Below, one piece after another: positions 16,601 to 25,700 of a stretch of 42,394 bases of DNA; positions within the stretch are counted from its first letter, which is position 1, and the number at the start of each line of letters is the position of its first letter. Source of the DNA: a virus. The DNA lies in the IMG/VR virus record IMGVR_UViG_3300006990_000059, positions 1-42,394 of that record, one strand, 5' to 3'. Below the pieces are notes generated by a model. That model did no database searches. It had not been told where the DNA came from and saw only the letters and a program-made list of their open reading frames with translations. Both the position numbers and the translations under genes were made by a program.

Positions 16601-19600
16601 TTTGACCAGAAGTTTCCAAAGAACTTACCTTGTGCCTTACGAGACATTCCAAGAATATCTAGATTCAAGAATGTAGAAGAACTATTGTAACTAGTTAACT
16701 TACTAATATCTTGACTTCTGTTATATGGATTAAAGGAATATACATCACTTGGTCTTGTAATCCTTCCAGACTTATGATTTGGTCTAGCAAGTCTACAAAC
16801 AGCTGTTCTACGAGCTCTCTTAAACTTTTTAGTTTTAGGATCATCAACGGCTCTATTAGAGAATCGAGTATCTCTAACATATCTTTGTGCCTTTCTATTC
16901 CAAATTTCAACAATTTCTCCAACTTGGAAAGATCCCTGAACGTTTTTGATTTCAACCAACTTAGGAAGAACTCTTATCTTTCTGGATCCATCATAGAAAC
17001 CATAATATCTTGTAAATGGTTTCAATCCATCAGCAAAGAAAGAGACGTTTCTCTCTCTCATATATGGGGCTTTAGTAGTCTTTGAGTCAATTTTTGTAGA
17101 AACGTCAGTAATTGATTCTGATTTTGATGTGTTTACTTTTGTCTTTGATGATGAAGTGGTCTTCATTGAAGAAGGACCATTTTGTGGTCTTCCAACCCTG
17201 AATTTTTCTACAACGTTTTGACTCTTAGTGTTTAAGGTCTTAAACTTTCTCTGAACTTTCTTTTTATTACTGACCTTAGTTTCTGTCCACGTATCTTGTG
17301 CTGGTTGTAACAGAATAGTACCAACATAATCAATAATACTGAATGGGTTTACATTCTCAACTCTAGTTGCATATGCTTGTTTCAGATACTCAATCTCTTC
17401 ATATCTTAGACTTACAACATTTCCTGTTTTTTGGCAATTTGTATCCAATAATGGATCATTAGATGTAAGATCTAGAGTATTAGTATCGGGTTGTGTTTGA
17501 TACTGTAACTGTGGAGTTAAAGTTATTTGGGCAGCTTCACATGAAAGTTGTTCGATACCTGGATCAACAACCATAGTTGTCAATTCACTATCAAATAAGT
17601 CATCATTTGTAAAATCATCGGCAAAGAAACCAGTTTTGAATCTATTCAATCCATCAGCGTCTGTAATCTCTAAAGATCTAGTATCATTTTCAAGTATTGA
17701 AAGAGAAACGGTATCTTCAAGATTTTCAATTCTATCTTGAAGAGCACCGATATCTCTCATCGTGAAACGCTTATTATCAACAAGAGTTAGCCTAGTCTTT
17801 TCAACATCATAAACATATGGTGGAGACTCCAACGTTGCCAAAGTCATAGAGTCTTCGACAACTGAAGGTACTTGTGGATCTTCAGATGGAACACCCTCAA
17901 CAACTTCAACTTCACCCTCTGGAGTTAGAAGAATTCTATCCATTCTACCCAAGTAGAAATCATAACTAAGGAAAGAACTTTCAGAGTCTTTTGGAATCAA
18001 TGATGAAGAAGAACCAGTGATGGAGAAATCTCTAGAGTCATAATCAAATGGTGATTTTCCATCTTGACTTCCGAAAGGAGCAACTCTTGGCCTAAAGTCT
18101 AATGTATCTGAAGCTCTTGCAAAACTAAATTGATTGAAATTGTTTGGATCAAAAATATCTGGTATGTCATTCTTGAATCTATCTGCACCATAAGATAGTA
18201 CAGTAAAAGCATCACCATCATCACTATCTGGGATAACGTAATGATTGAAGATAACTAACAACTGTTTTGTTGGAACTTTATTTTCAACTCTAACTAATCT
18301 TGAATAATCAGAGATATCTGGTCTTTGACCATCATCAAGAATATATTGCTCAGTTATATCTACATATCTACCTTCAATAATTGCCTGAATAGTTCCTTCA
18401 ATTTTAGATTCTTGCAATGTAAGAGTTTCACCAACAGAGAATCTATCATCATTCAAATATACAACTTCAACTTTAGTTGGTGATGATCTTGTAACAATTT
18501 GTGCTACAGCATTATTATTAGGTCCAAGAATGTACTCACCAAGAATTGAATTTGTATCTAATCCAAGACCAGTTTCAAATGTCAATGCATCTAATACTGG
18601 AGCTTCTGATGTTTTGGATTCGTATACAGCAAGAAGTTCTGCAACATCTGGATAATTTAGTGAAATTTCTTCGTCTTCAACTCTAAGTCCATAAAAAGAG
18701 TTATGGTTCATTCCATTAACGGTTCCTGTAGAGATTCCAGAACTCCTCAATCTGGACTTATCTACAGTTAGTTTTGTACTTCTTGTCCACTGTTTTAATT
18801 TTGATTGCAATCCTCTCTTTTTAGCTGTTACAAGAACAGTAACGTTACTTTCACTTGTTTTTAGACCACTAAATGAAATTTCAGTTCCATCATTATTGAG
18901 TGTGAACTGTTCAGATCTCAATTTTTCTGTAGTTCCATCTGAATATGTTATTACATATCTTTCACCATCAAAGGCATCAAAAAATGAACTTGTTACGCCA
19001 ACATTACTAATGTTGATGGTCAGTTCACCTTGAGCATTCGTTGATTGTGCAAGTATTTGATCATAAATTGTAAGATTTGATCCAGAAATATCAACTGATG
19101 CAATATTTACCTGATCTAATGGTAAAAATAGTGATCCGCCATTGTCACCTTGTTCAAATCTTGTCTGACCAATTCTAAATCCAGTTTCAATTGTGCCAGA
19201 TGGTAGAGTTCCAGTAACAACACCAGCGACCGTTGGTACGGCCACAATTGTCATTGAATCTCCATTAGCAGCAACTGCACTCACACGGTTGAATACAACT
19301 TTATCATATTCTGGATTTTGATAACTGATAATTGAATTAGTTGCAATTCCAGTAAACTTATTACCTGGAGAAGTTACAGTTCCTCCTGATGTAATTTGAA
19401 TTGTATTTCTTCTAGTAAATTTAGGAGCGACTCTACCACTTTGAAGTGTATCTGCAACAAAATCAGCAGTTAAACCAAGAGTTGATGCATCCTGATATAC
19501 AGATTTTACTGAATTGATATCATAAACTATGATATCTTTGATAGTTCTTGGAAATTCATTTGTGCCATCAATATTGATGGTTTCTCCTTCAGCAAAAGTT

Positions 19601-21135
19601 CCAGAAGTTTGATGAAGTTTTACTTTGTCACCACTTGTCCAAGCTTCAGCAGCATATCCACTAGCACCACTACTATTTCCTTTGAAATAAGTACCTTTAG
19701 AATATTGATATACTTCATTTAGGGTCAATTCAGTGTAAGTCTGAATATCAAATAGTCTTAGTTCCCAAGCAGTAGCATCATTTTCATATGAATTTCTAGG
19801 GGCAAATGAGTATAGTCTGGCTTCACCAACTTTTTCACCAGTGCCAGCAGTAGTACTATTTCTTCTTTGATCATAAAGATCAATTACATGAGTGGAATCC
19901 TTATCAAGACCAATTACTGGTGTACCATGCACATTTTCCACCACTAAAACTGAACCAAGATCAAATGCAACTAGAGAATTATCAACTCTTTTAGTTGTTC
20001 TTGCTTTTGGAATATCAATTACTCTTGACCCTACTATATCGATATCATACCCATTCACATATGCCTTACCAGGACCCACTGTAAGGCACATTAAATCGTC
20101 TGTAGGTACATTTCCACTCCTAGTAGTCTGACTGCGCTCATAGATACCATCATTACCCTGCTCATCGTTTAGACACTCATCCATAGTGAGGTCCATAGGG
20201 ACTACAGTGTAATCACCAGATTCCTCATATGTTCTCTGTGCAAAATAATCTCTTATTCTATTATATTGAGTTTTGGTCTCGGCCTTATCAGTTGCACCGT
20301 CATTAAGTCTTAGAAGTTCTACAAATTCTTTATCATCCTCATCAGTTACTAATTTTTTAGTAAGTTGTAATTGGAACTTGAATCTATCTGCTCCAGGAGC
20401 TGAGAAATTATTAAATCCAGCGGCATTATCAAATAATTTTGTATCCTCATTTGAGTTTACAGTTCTCTCAATAATGTCTAGACCAACTCTATATGTTGGA
20501 TTGTTGGTATATTGATCTAGTATAATAGTTTGTGATTGTACATTTACAAAGAATCCACGAACAAAGTAAATACCATCAGCTATGGAAATGGCTGATCCAA
20601 TAGCAGTGGCATCTTTTGCAATAACCTGAGCAAATGGAGAACCCTGGAAAATAGTTGTATTTCCATAAGTTACATCATCTTCTGCAAGAAGGAGTTCACT
20701 TTCAGCAAATGTTGAAAATTCACCATCTTCACTAGAGTTTAAATACTTGACATATATTGTAAGTTGATCATCATCTGAATCATCTTCAAGTAGTACATTT
20801 ACAACAGATGCAGTTACTCTTGAAGTTTGTCCTAAAATTTCCGTACCAATAAAATTTTTGGCATATGTTTCAACGGAAACACCAAGATACTCTGGATTAA
20901 TCTTTACGGAAAAATATTCACTATCATATGTAATCCCACCAGGAATTACAACAGAACCATCCTTGAAGAAATGATCACCAAATTTTTCAATTTGATTTTG
21001 AAGAATAGACTGAGCATTATTTAACTCTCGGGCTTGAACTGGAAACCCTGGCTTAAACAGAACCTTATAGAAATTGTCGTTTTCGTTAAAATCGTCAAAA
21101 TATGGGGTCGTGTTTAGATTTGTCTTTTGTGCCAT
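13693..21135 (-). CDS. Giant tail/baseplate structural protein with DUF4815-like N-terminus (2480 aa)
   Basis: The N-terminus contains FKPGFPVQARELNNAQSILQ and GDHFFKDGSVVIPGG, which I recognise as the DUF4815 type of phage structural protein. Gene order after gp8 puts it where T4 has gp9-gp10. It is probably a baseplate-to-fibre protein; the exact T4 equivalent cannot be told from sequence alone. A basic and Thr-rich hinge (about 1588-1678) has TTIKKLVTTTKNAVTTVTKT followed by many Arg-Glu-Val-Pro residues. A domain starting DPLAQSFTTDKKGAFISSVD comes next (about 1680-1830). A GxGY beta module lies at about 1905-1985, and an RGAEGTTAVRHATGDEV module at about 2078-2148. It starts 4 bases after gp8 with no clear Shine-Dalgarno. 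Confidence 0.92.
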   Translation of the reverse strand: MAQKTNLNTTPYFDDFNENDNFYKVLFKPGFPVQARELNNAQSILQNQIEKFGDHFFKDGSVVIPGGITYDSEYFSVKINPEYLGVSVETYAKNFIGTEILGQTSRVTASVVNVLLEDDSDDDQLTIYVKYLNSSEDGEFSTFAESELLLAEDDVTYGNTTIFQGSPFAQVIAKDATAIGSAISIADGIYFVRGFFVNVQSQTIILDQYTNNPTYRVGLDIIERTVNSNEDTKLFDNAAGFNNFSAPGADRFKFQLQLTKKLVTDEDDKEFVELLRLNDGATDKAETKTQYNRIRDYFAQRTYEESGDYTVVPMDLTMDECLNDEQGNDGIYERSQTTRSGNVPTDDLMCLTVGPGKAYVNGYDIDIVGSRVIDIPKARTTKRVDNSLVAFDLGSVLVVENVHGTPVIGLDKDSTHVIDLYDQRRNSTTAGTGEKVGEARLYSFAPRNSYENDATAWELRLFDIQTYTELTLNEVYQYSKGTYFKGNSSGASGYAAEAWTSGDKVKLHQTSGTFAEGETINIDGTNEFPRTIKDIIVYDINSVKSVYQDASTLGLTADFVADTLQSGRVAPKFTRRNTIQITSGGTVTSPGNKFTGIATNSIISYQNPEYDKVVFNRVSAVAANGDSMTIVAVPTVAGVVTGTLPSGTIETGFRIGQTRFEQGDNGGSLFLPLDQVNIASVDISGSNLTIYDQILAQSTNAQGELTINISNVGVTSSFFDAFDGERYVITYSDGTTEKLRSEQFTLNNDGTEISFSGLKTSESNVTVLVTAKKRGLQSKLKQWTRSTKLTVDKSRLRSSGISTGTVNGMNHNSFYGLRVEDEEISLNYPDVAELLAVYESKTSEAPVLDALTFETGLGLDTNSILGEYILGPNNNAVAQIVTRSSPTKVEVVYLNDDRFSVGETLTLQESKIEGTIQAIIEGRYVDITEQYILDDGQRPDISDYSRLVRVENKVPTKQLLVIFNHYVIPDSDDGDAFTVLSYGADRFKNDIPDIFDPNNFNQFSFARASDTLDFRPRVAPFGSQDGKSPFDYDSRDFSITGSSSSLIPKDSESSFLSYDFYLGRMDRILLTPEGEVEVVEGVPSEDPQVPSVVEDSMTLATLESPPYVYDVEKTRLTLVDNKRFTMRDIGALQDRIENLEDTVSLSILENDTRSLEITDADGLNRFKTGFFADDFTNDDLFDSELTTMVVDPGIEQLSCEAAQITLTPQLQYQTQPDTNTLDLTSNDPLLDTNCQKTGNVVSLRYEEIEYLKQAYATRVENVNPFSIIDYVGTILLQPAQDTWTETKVSNKKKVQRKFKTLNTKSQNVVEKFRVGRPQNGPSSMKTTSSSKTKVNTSKSESITDVSTKIDSKTTKAPYMRERNVSFFADGLKPFTRYYGFYDGSRKIRVLPKLVEIKNVQGSFQVGEIVEIWNRKAQRYVRDTRFSNRAVDDPKTKKFKRARRTAVCRLARPNHKSGRITRPSDVYSFNPYNRSQDISKLTSYNSSSTFLNLDILGMSRKAQGKFFGNFWSNYVIIGRKSGAVATIRRKRLITDGIGSLYGNIAFAGPKDRNARFKTGTKVFKLTNDSKDTVALPGQIKHSDAEAPFTSSGTITRTTLTTTIKKLVTTTKNAVTTVTKTNVFRMQRLPPPQIIIRREVVERTRVIEPRIIRETLREVRVEVPRFIPRPVPRRDPLAQSFTTDKKGAFISSVDIYMATKDRRAPLTVELRTIQLGLPTLQLVSQEAQVVLQPSQINISNDASVATRVTFTAPIPVEPETEYCIVLLAPTSIKYNAWIAKLGEKTVNTAELSGPESQQYTRQYGSGSLYKSQNGSIWTPCQFEDMKFRVNKCRFLVDNGTVTFHNPDIDRDGDQLPDMPEDPIKSLPRQLDVGITTVLTQGMKDVLQIGRKVGTGSLITGVIGNVGGTLQTIKANLPGIGYSDGVYSNVNFFSLTGEGSGATGSVTISDGVLSSVSLANTGTGYIVGESLGITTADVTKGTGAQISISEIDGVDTLYLTNVRGEHLVVDEPLVYYDDSGNPQTLNTGVTTAVRTSIVSDELHSGNVIEVLHPNHALKDTRNVVDIYNVDPTRIPSELNADINATVTSIGVADTSPYGTFQGITTSAGYILVDNEVMYYNSIGNGTLGIATRGAEGTTAVRHATGDEVYPYEFNDISLTQINKVHDIPSAVVFQANKTIDTYYIEIDRGNRREGPNMLNFASEFIAGGDKVFASGNIQFDRLNCRLDIVTPKKTRIQTRVRTISGTSAGGNEASFVDQGFLSTEPNATLLFGQPQMVCSKVNEEENVTSLPRNKSFTCEVDLQSTDSNYSPFIYLNNCSIDFDRSRVDNPINDYTTDSRVNSIQDDPHAAIYVSDRIDLKNPATSLKLFTSAFVDPSADIRALFRIFPIDSGNTNPSFVLFPGFDNLTDTDGDNFGDQVIDPSKNSGKPDQKVISVTVDEMREYQFSIDELPPFTAYQIKIVFSGTNECLAPRMNDLRTIALA

Positions 21136-21138
21136 TTT

Positions 21139-22701
21139 TTAGAATTCCAGAACTACCTTAATGTCTTCTTTTTGGCGAGAGTTTCTCGCAATTGATGGTC
21201 TATTGTCTAGGTATATAATTTCACCTGTCCTCTTATTTATCTGTGGGTTTGCTATTCCATCTGTGAAGTTAACTCCCAAGTTGACAACATTGTTTCCAAG
21301 GATTGTCGTGATTCCAGCAAAGGTAGTGTCAACTGATGCTGAGAATCCACCATCAGTTGTAATAGACTCTGCAGATGATTCAAAATTCACATATTTTGAT
21401 TCAGAAGTAACACCGATATAATCGCGTTGTGTTCCAGTAGTTTTATTAAAGTAAAGTGTTCTATCTTGAATATATTTAATTACGTTTGTTTCTTCGTCAA
21501 AAGATGCAACGTATGCAACAGCTGTTGTAGTACCTACAATTTGCTTAATTGTATTACCAACGACTAAACTGCCAGATGGATTGATAACTTTAATTTGACC
21601 AGTTGAACTAAAGTCATTAGAAGTGAAGTTAGATGTGGATCCAAAAGATGTTGGATTTTTTACAATACCAACTTGTGCAAATTGAGTGTCTGTTGGAAAG
21701 TTTTTAGTTGAATCATCAAAACGTCCATAAACTAAAACTTTTTCTGCGCCAAGTTCTGTGTATATGTCAAATCCATGACCTTTAGAAGGTGGAATAATTG
21801 GAATTAGTTCAGCAAACTCAGTTAAACTACCACTTTGAATTGGTCCTAGATCAATAACACCATAACTATATCCACTACCACCAGCAGATATTTGAGCATT
21901 GATTATTCTTCCACTAGTATCAGTAGAAACAACAACTTTTCCTCCAGTTCCATCACCAAGAATATCTAATTCAACATCAAGACCTAGACCATAACCAAAT
22001 CCAGCATTCTTAATTGAAATTGTTTTTAACTGATTATTATTTACATTAGAATCACCATTATCACGAATAACTGAAATTTGTGGATCAATACTATTTGACC
22101 AATTTGGCGGCAAAGTAATGTATTCAGTTGAGTCAAATTTAATAATATCTGATGGAGAAACTGTAAACAGATATTTCCAAAAATAACCATCACCACTATT
22201 ACCAGCCTTAGTTGGTTCTAGATCTGTGAAATTTGGTTCATCTTGAGATGAGTTTCCAGAAGGGTTTGAAGGTGTTGCTCCGTTTTCAATACAAATATAA
22301 ACTCTGAAATCAGAATTCATTACATAATATCTTGCATCATAAAGTCTGGTTGATCCAGTAACTGGTGATAGATTATTTAAACTATAGTCATGACGATATT
22401 GCTCATAAACATTACCTTGTTCCCAATCAACTCTTTTAATAACTCTACGAATATTAGCAGGGGTAATTTTTCTACCAAACAGCATCGTATCATAAGCATG
22501 ATTGCTGTAATTGAAATTATCAACTGGGCTAGGAGGACCAGAAGTGTTGGTATTCCAATCAGATGTTCTACCATACCCAATAGATAAAGTTGGGTTTGGT
22601 AGAGACGTAAAGATGAAATATGAATTATTAGAATTCTCAACGGAATCAATAAAATTATTGACATTTAAGATTCTAAACTGATCCGTTACAATAGCCGCCA
22701 T
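21139..22701 (-). CDS. gp8: Baseplate wedge protein gp8
   Basis: This 520-aa protein matches cyanophage gp8, a wedge subunit of the baseplate. Conserved parts are the N-terminal YFIFTSLPNPTLSIGYGRTS, MLFGRKITPANIRRVIKRVD, GDGYFWKYLFTVSP and the end IIYLDNRPSIARNSRQKEDI. T4 gp8 is 334 aa. The extra length is a beta-rich middle (about 220-420) that includes a double GxGY module (about 220-287) of the type also found in gp14 and both giant proteins. AGGT lies upstream of the ATG, and an exact late promoter octamer lies 27 bases away. Confidence 0.93.
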   Translation of the reverse strand: MAAIVTDQFRILNVNNFIDSVENSNNSYFIFTSLPNPTLSIGYGRTSDWNTNTSGPPSPVDNFNYSNHAYDTMLFGRKITPANIRRVIKRVDWEQGNVYEQYRHDYSLNNLSPVTGSTRLYDARYYVMNSDFRVYICIENGATPSNPSGNSSQDEPNFTDLEPTKAGNSGDGYFWKYLFTVSPSDIIKFDSTEYITLPPNWSNSIDPQISVIRDNGDSNVNNNQLKTISIKNAGFGYGLGLDVELDILGDGTGGKVVVSTDTSGRIINAQISAGGSGYSYGVIDLGPIQSGSLTEFAELIPIIPPSKGHGFDIYTELGAEKVLVYGRFDDSTKNFPTDTQFAQVGIVKNPTSFGSTSNFTSNDFSSTGQIKVINPSGSLVVGNTIKQIVGTTTAVAYVASFDEETNVIKYIQDRTLYFNKTTGTQRDYIGVTSESKYVNFESSAESITTDGGFSASVDTTFAGITTILGNNVVNLGVNFTDGIANPQINKRTGEIIYLDNRPSIARNSRQKEDIKVVLEF

Positions 22702-22727
22702 TACTACCTGTTAAAAGGAATTTTTTT

Positions 22728-22735
22728 TATTTATA
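22728..22735 (-). promoter_or_regulatory. T4-type late promoter before gp8
   Basis: The minus strand reads TATAAATA, an exact match. It lies in the 41-base space between the giant gp7-position gene and gp8, and ends 27 bases before the gp8 ATG. It separates transcription of gp8 and the 2480-aa gene from the very long gene upstream. Confidence 0.8.
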
Positions 22736-22742
22736 CGTTGAG

Positions 22743-25700
22743 TTATAGGAAGATAATTTTACTTAGACTACCAGTGTTTCTAAGTCCCAATCCACGTCTT
22801 GATATTGAAGAGAAAGTTGTTAACCCAACATCAACGATATTTCCGCTTACGGAAATTGAAAGTGGAATATTTCCTCTAGTAAATCCAGAGAGTTTACCCC
22901 AAGAGAATTCACCAATATTTGCACCAGAGGTTTGGGCAATTGATATAACGTTTGTGTCAGATTTGATATTACAAGTAATAATACCTGTATTACCTTCAAT
23001 GTTAAATGCGTTCACTGTATAGATGTTATCTAACAGATTTGTTCCGATTCCAATTATATCGGAATCATCCACATTAACTGATGTGACTCCAGATCCAGTA
23101 ACAGTACCCTTAACAAGAATTGGATAACCTTCTAGTAAAGTTGGTAGTAAAGATACAGGGCCAGAATTATTCAAATCAACTTGAAGTTTAAGTGCAAGAG
23201 GATGACTACCAGTTCCAGTTGTTGTACCGATTCCAGTAATAATACCTGCGTAACCAAGAATAATATCTGCATTAGCAATAGATTCAGTTTCAGAAGCAGG
23301 GATTTCTACAATTGCTTTTGGTGGATTAGTTGGGTCATAACCTAATCCTTCATTAGTAATTGTTACTGAAGTTAATATTCCACCTGATGCACTACCAGTT
23401 AGAATTGCAGTAACTCCAACTCCGATAATTCCATATTTTGGATTGTCAACTTTTGTTGGATTTGCAATAGCAACTTCAATAGGTCCGTCAGTATATCCAG
23501 AACCAGCATCTACAATAGTCACTGCTGAAATTGTTCCACCAAGTGATACTGTTGCTGTGACTGCAGCCGCGACGGGATCGTTATGTTTAACAATGAAACC
23601 ATCTGCAACAACTAGACCAGTGTTTCCTTCATCTTGCTCATATCTAAAGAGATCTGCACTTTCAAGGAATATTTCAGAGTCAGATGCACCAAAGTCTTTA
23701 ATGACTTTGCTGGTTGGCATGATTTGTGCTTCAAGTGTTTCTCTGATTTTTGGTTGGTTTTGTTCAGAGATGATGATATCTTTCTTCTGCCTGGTAAATG
23801 AGATTGGTCTGAAGACGTTTGAATCGATACCTTGTCCTCTATAGACATTTGTTTCAATGTCGGTAGAGTCCTTAATGGAGAAGATTGTTCTTTCATTCTG
23901 AGTAATGGTTTCTGTTCCATCAAACTTCTTGAGTTGAACTTGATCTCCAGGTTTTACAGTCTCAAATACTGTAACAATGAAACTATCAACGCCTCTAGTT
24001 CCTCTATAGAAATAGATGGAAATTACATCAGATGGGCCTGGTGGTGAAGTGAAGTTGAAGTTGAAACTTGTACCACCTTCAAAGAAGTAATCCTTTTTGG
24101 GCACCTGAACAACACCGTTAACAAAGATCAAGAGAACAGAATCCAAGTCGATCTCAGCTGATCTTTGGTTTGTAGGATCTGTTTGGAAACTTAGAGGAAT
24201 ACCATTCAAGTTAAGTGGGAATCTAGTTCTAGTTCCATCTTGAAGACTTCTGATTGAGTCAATATAATCAATTTCTCCAAAGTTCCATGAAGAGAAAGTG
24301 TCACTAAGAATTTCAAGAACTTCAAAATTGAGTTGTGAATATTCAGTTCCTACTCCTGCTGCAGTAACAAGTCCAACTGGAGTAAAGATATCACCTCGTT
24401 TGAAGGAGAATCCAGCAGCGGATAATTCATAGTTAACAATTCCAAAGAGATCTGTTGCAAATCCAACAGTAGCAGCAGATCCAACTATACAGTCAACTTT
24501 TACACCTAATCCAGTTTCTATTGTAGCTCCAATGCCAGGTCTACTAACACCTTGAATTGGAAGATCAGAGTATGATGGTGTTTCGATTTGAATTGTTGGA
24601 TTTGTGTATCCAGATCCCTCACCTTCGATATTGAAGGATAAGACACCACCATCGTTTACAGTTGCTACTACTGTTGCAGCAGCGCCAGAATGACCTTCCT
24701 CTTCAACTACAACATCTACAGTATTGAAGTAACCAGAACCGAATGTCAAGTAATTGTATACTGCAACCTCAGCGTCTATACCACCTTTTCTTCTATTTGG
24801 AACAAATGTATGTGCAAATCCAACTTTCAAGACATCGACTATAAATTGTGTGGGTGATATGATAGTTTCAATTTCATATGGCCCAACTGATTTGACACCA
24901 AATACAACACCATGATCATCATAGATATGATCAATTGTAGAAACTCCTACATTAGTGATAATTTTGTTAGGAGCAGGAAGATCAAAGATTTGGAATTTTG
25001 ATCCTTGAGTTCCATCTGGGAAAATTGAAGTTGTGATGCCAATTCTAACCTTACCAGTTCCAGAAACATACTCGTGAGCAATTGTAGAAATACCTACGTT
25101 AGTAACGATTGATGTTCCAGAACTTCCGGCATTAACATTAAAGTAGAAACCTTGAGTTCCGTCTGGGAAGATAGTTGTTGTCACGCCTGCATGAGGAGCT
25201 GCACATGAGAACTCAATATCGCGAAGCATTACCAGATCACCATCACTTAAACCATGATTATCTGCTGTTAGGATTGTACTAACGCCAGTTGATGCGGTGT
25301 AATCAAAGTCGTAGATAGCAATCTCATTACCATATGCAAGACAAGTCATTGCAATTCCAGAGAGATTAATTATCTCCCCAATAGCAAGACCGCTATGATT
25401 TTTCTTAGTAGTAATAGTTGAGAATCCAGTTGTCTTATCATATTCAAAGTTTTCGATTGCAAAAGGAATTCCTCTATTATCTGGGAATCTAGTGGTCGTA
25501 AATCCAGTTTCAACAGTACCACCACCAACATAAGTATGTGCAAAACCGACAGGATTTACATTAGTGACGAATGTTGTTGGGCCAACAATTGAATTAACCA
25601 AATAACTATCAGCGTATGTTACGCGATTTAAATGTCCACTATTATCAACATATGTGTGAGCAATTGTTGATGGTCCGACATTAACTGTTAGTGTTGTTGC

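Noticed and set aside
22738-23022. Plus-strand frames within the giant gp7-position gene
   Set aside because: Several antisense frames occur there (for example 27679-28068 and 23443-23844). They follow from the Gly/Thr/Val-rich codons and lack start signals.
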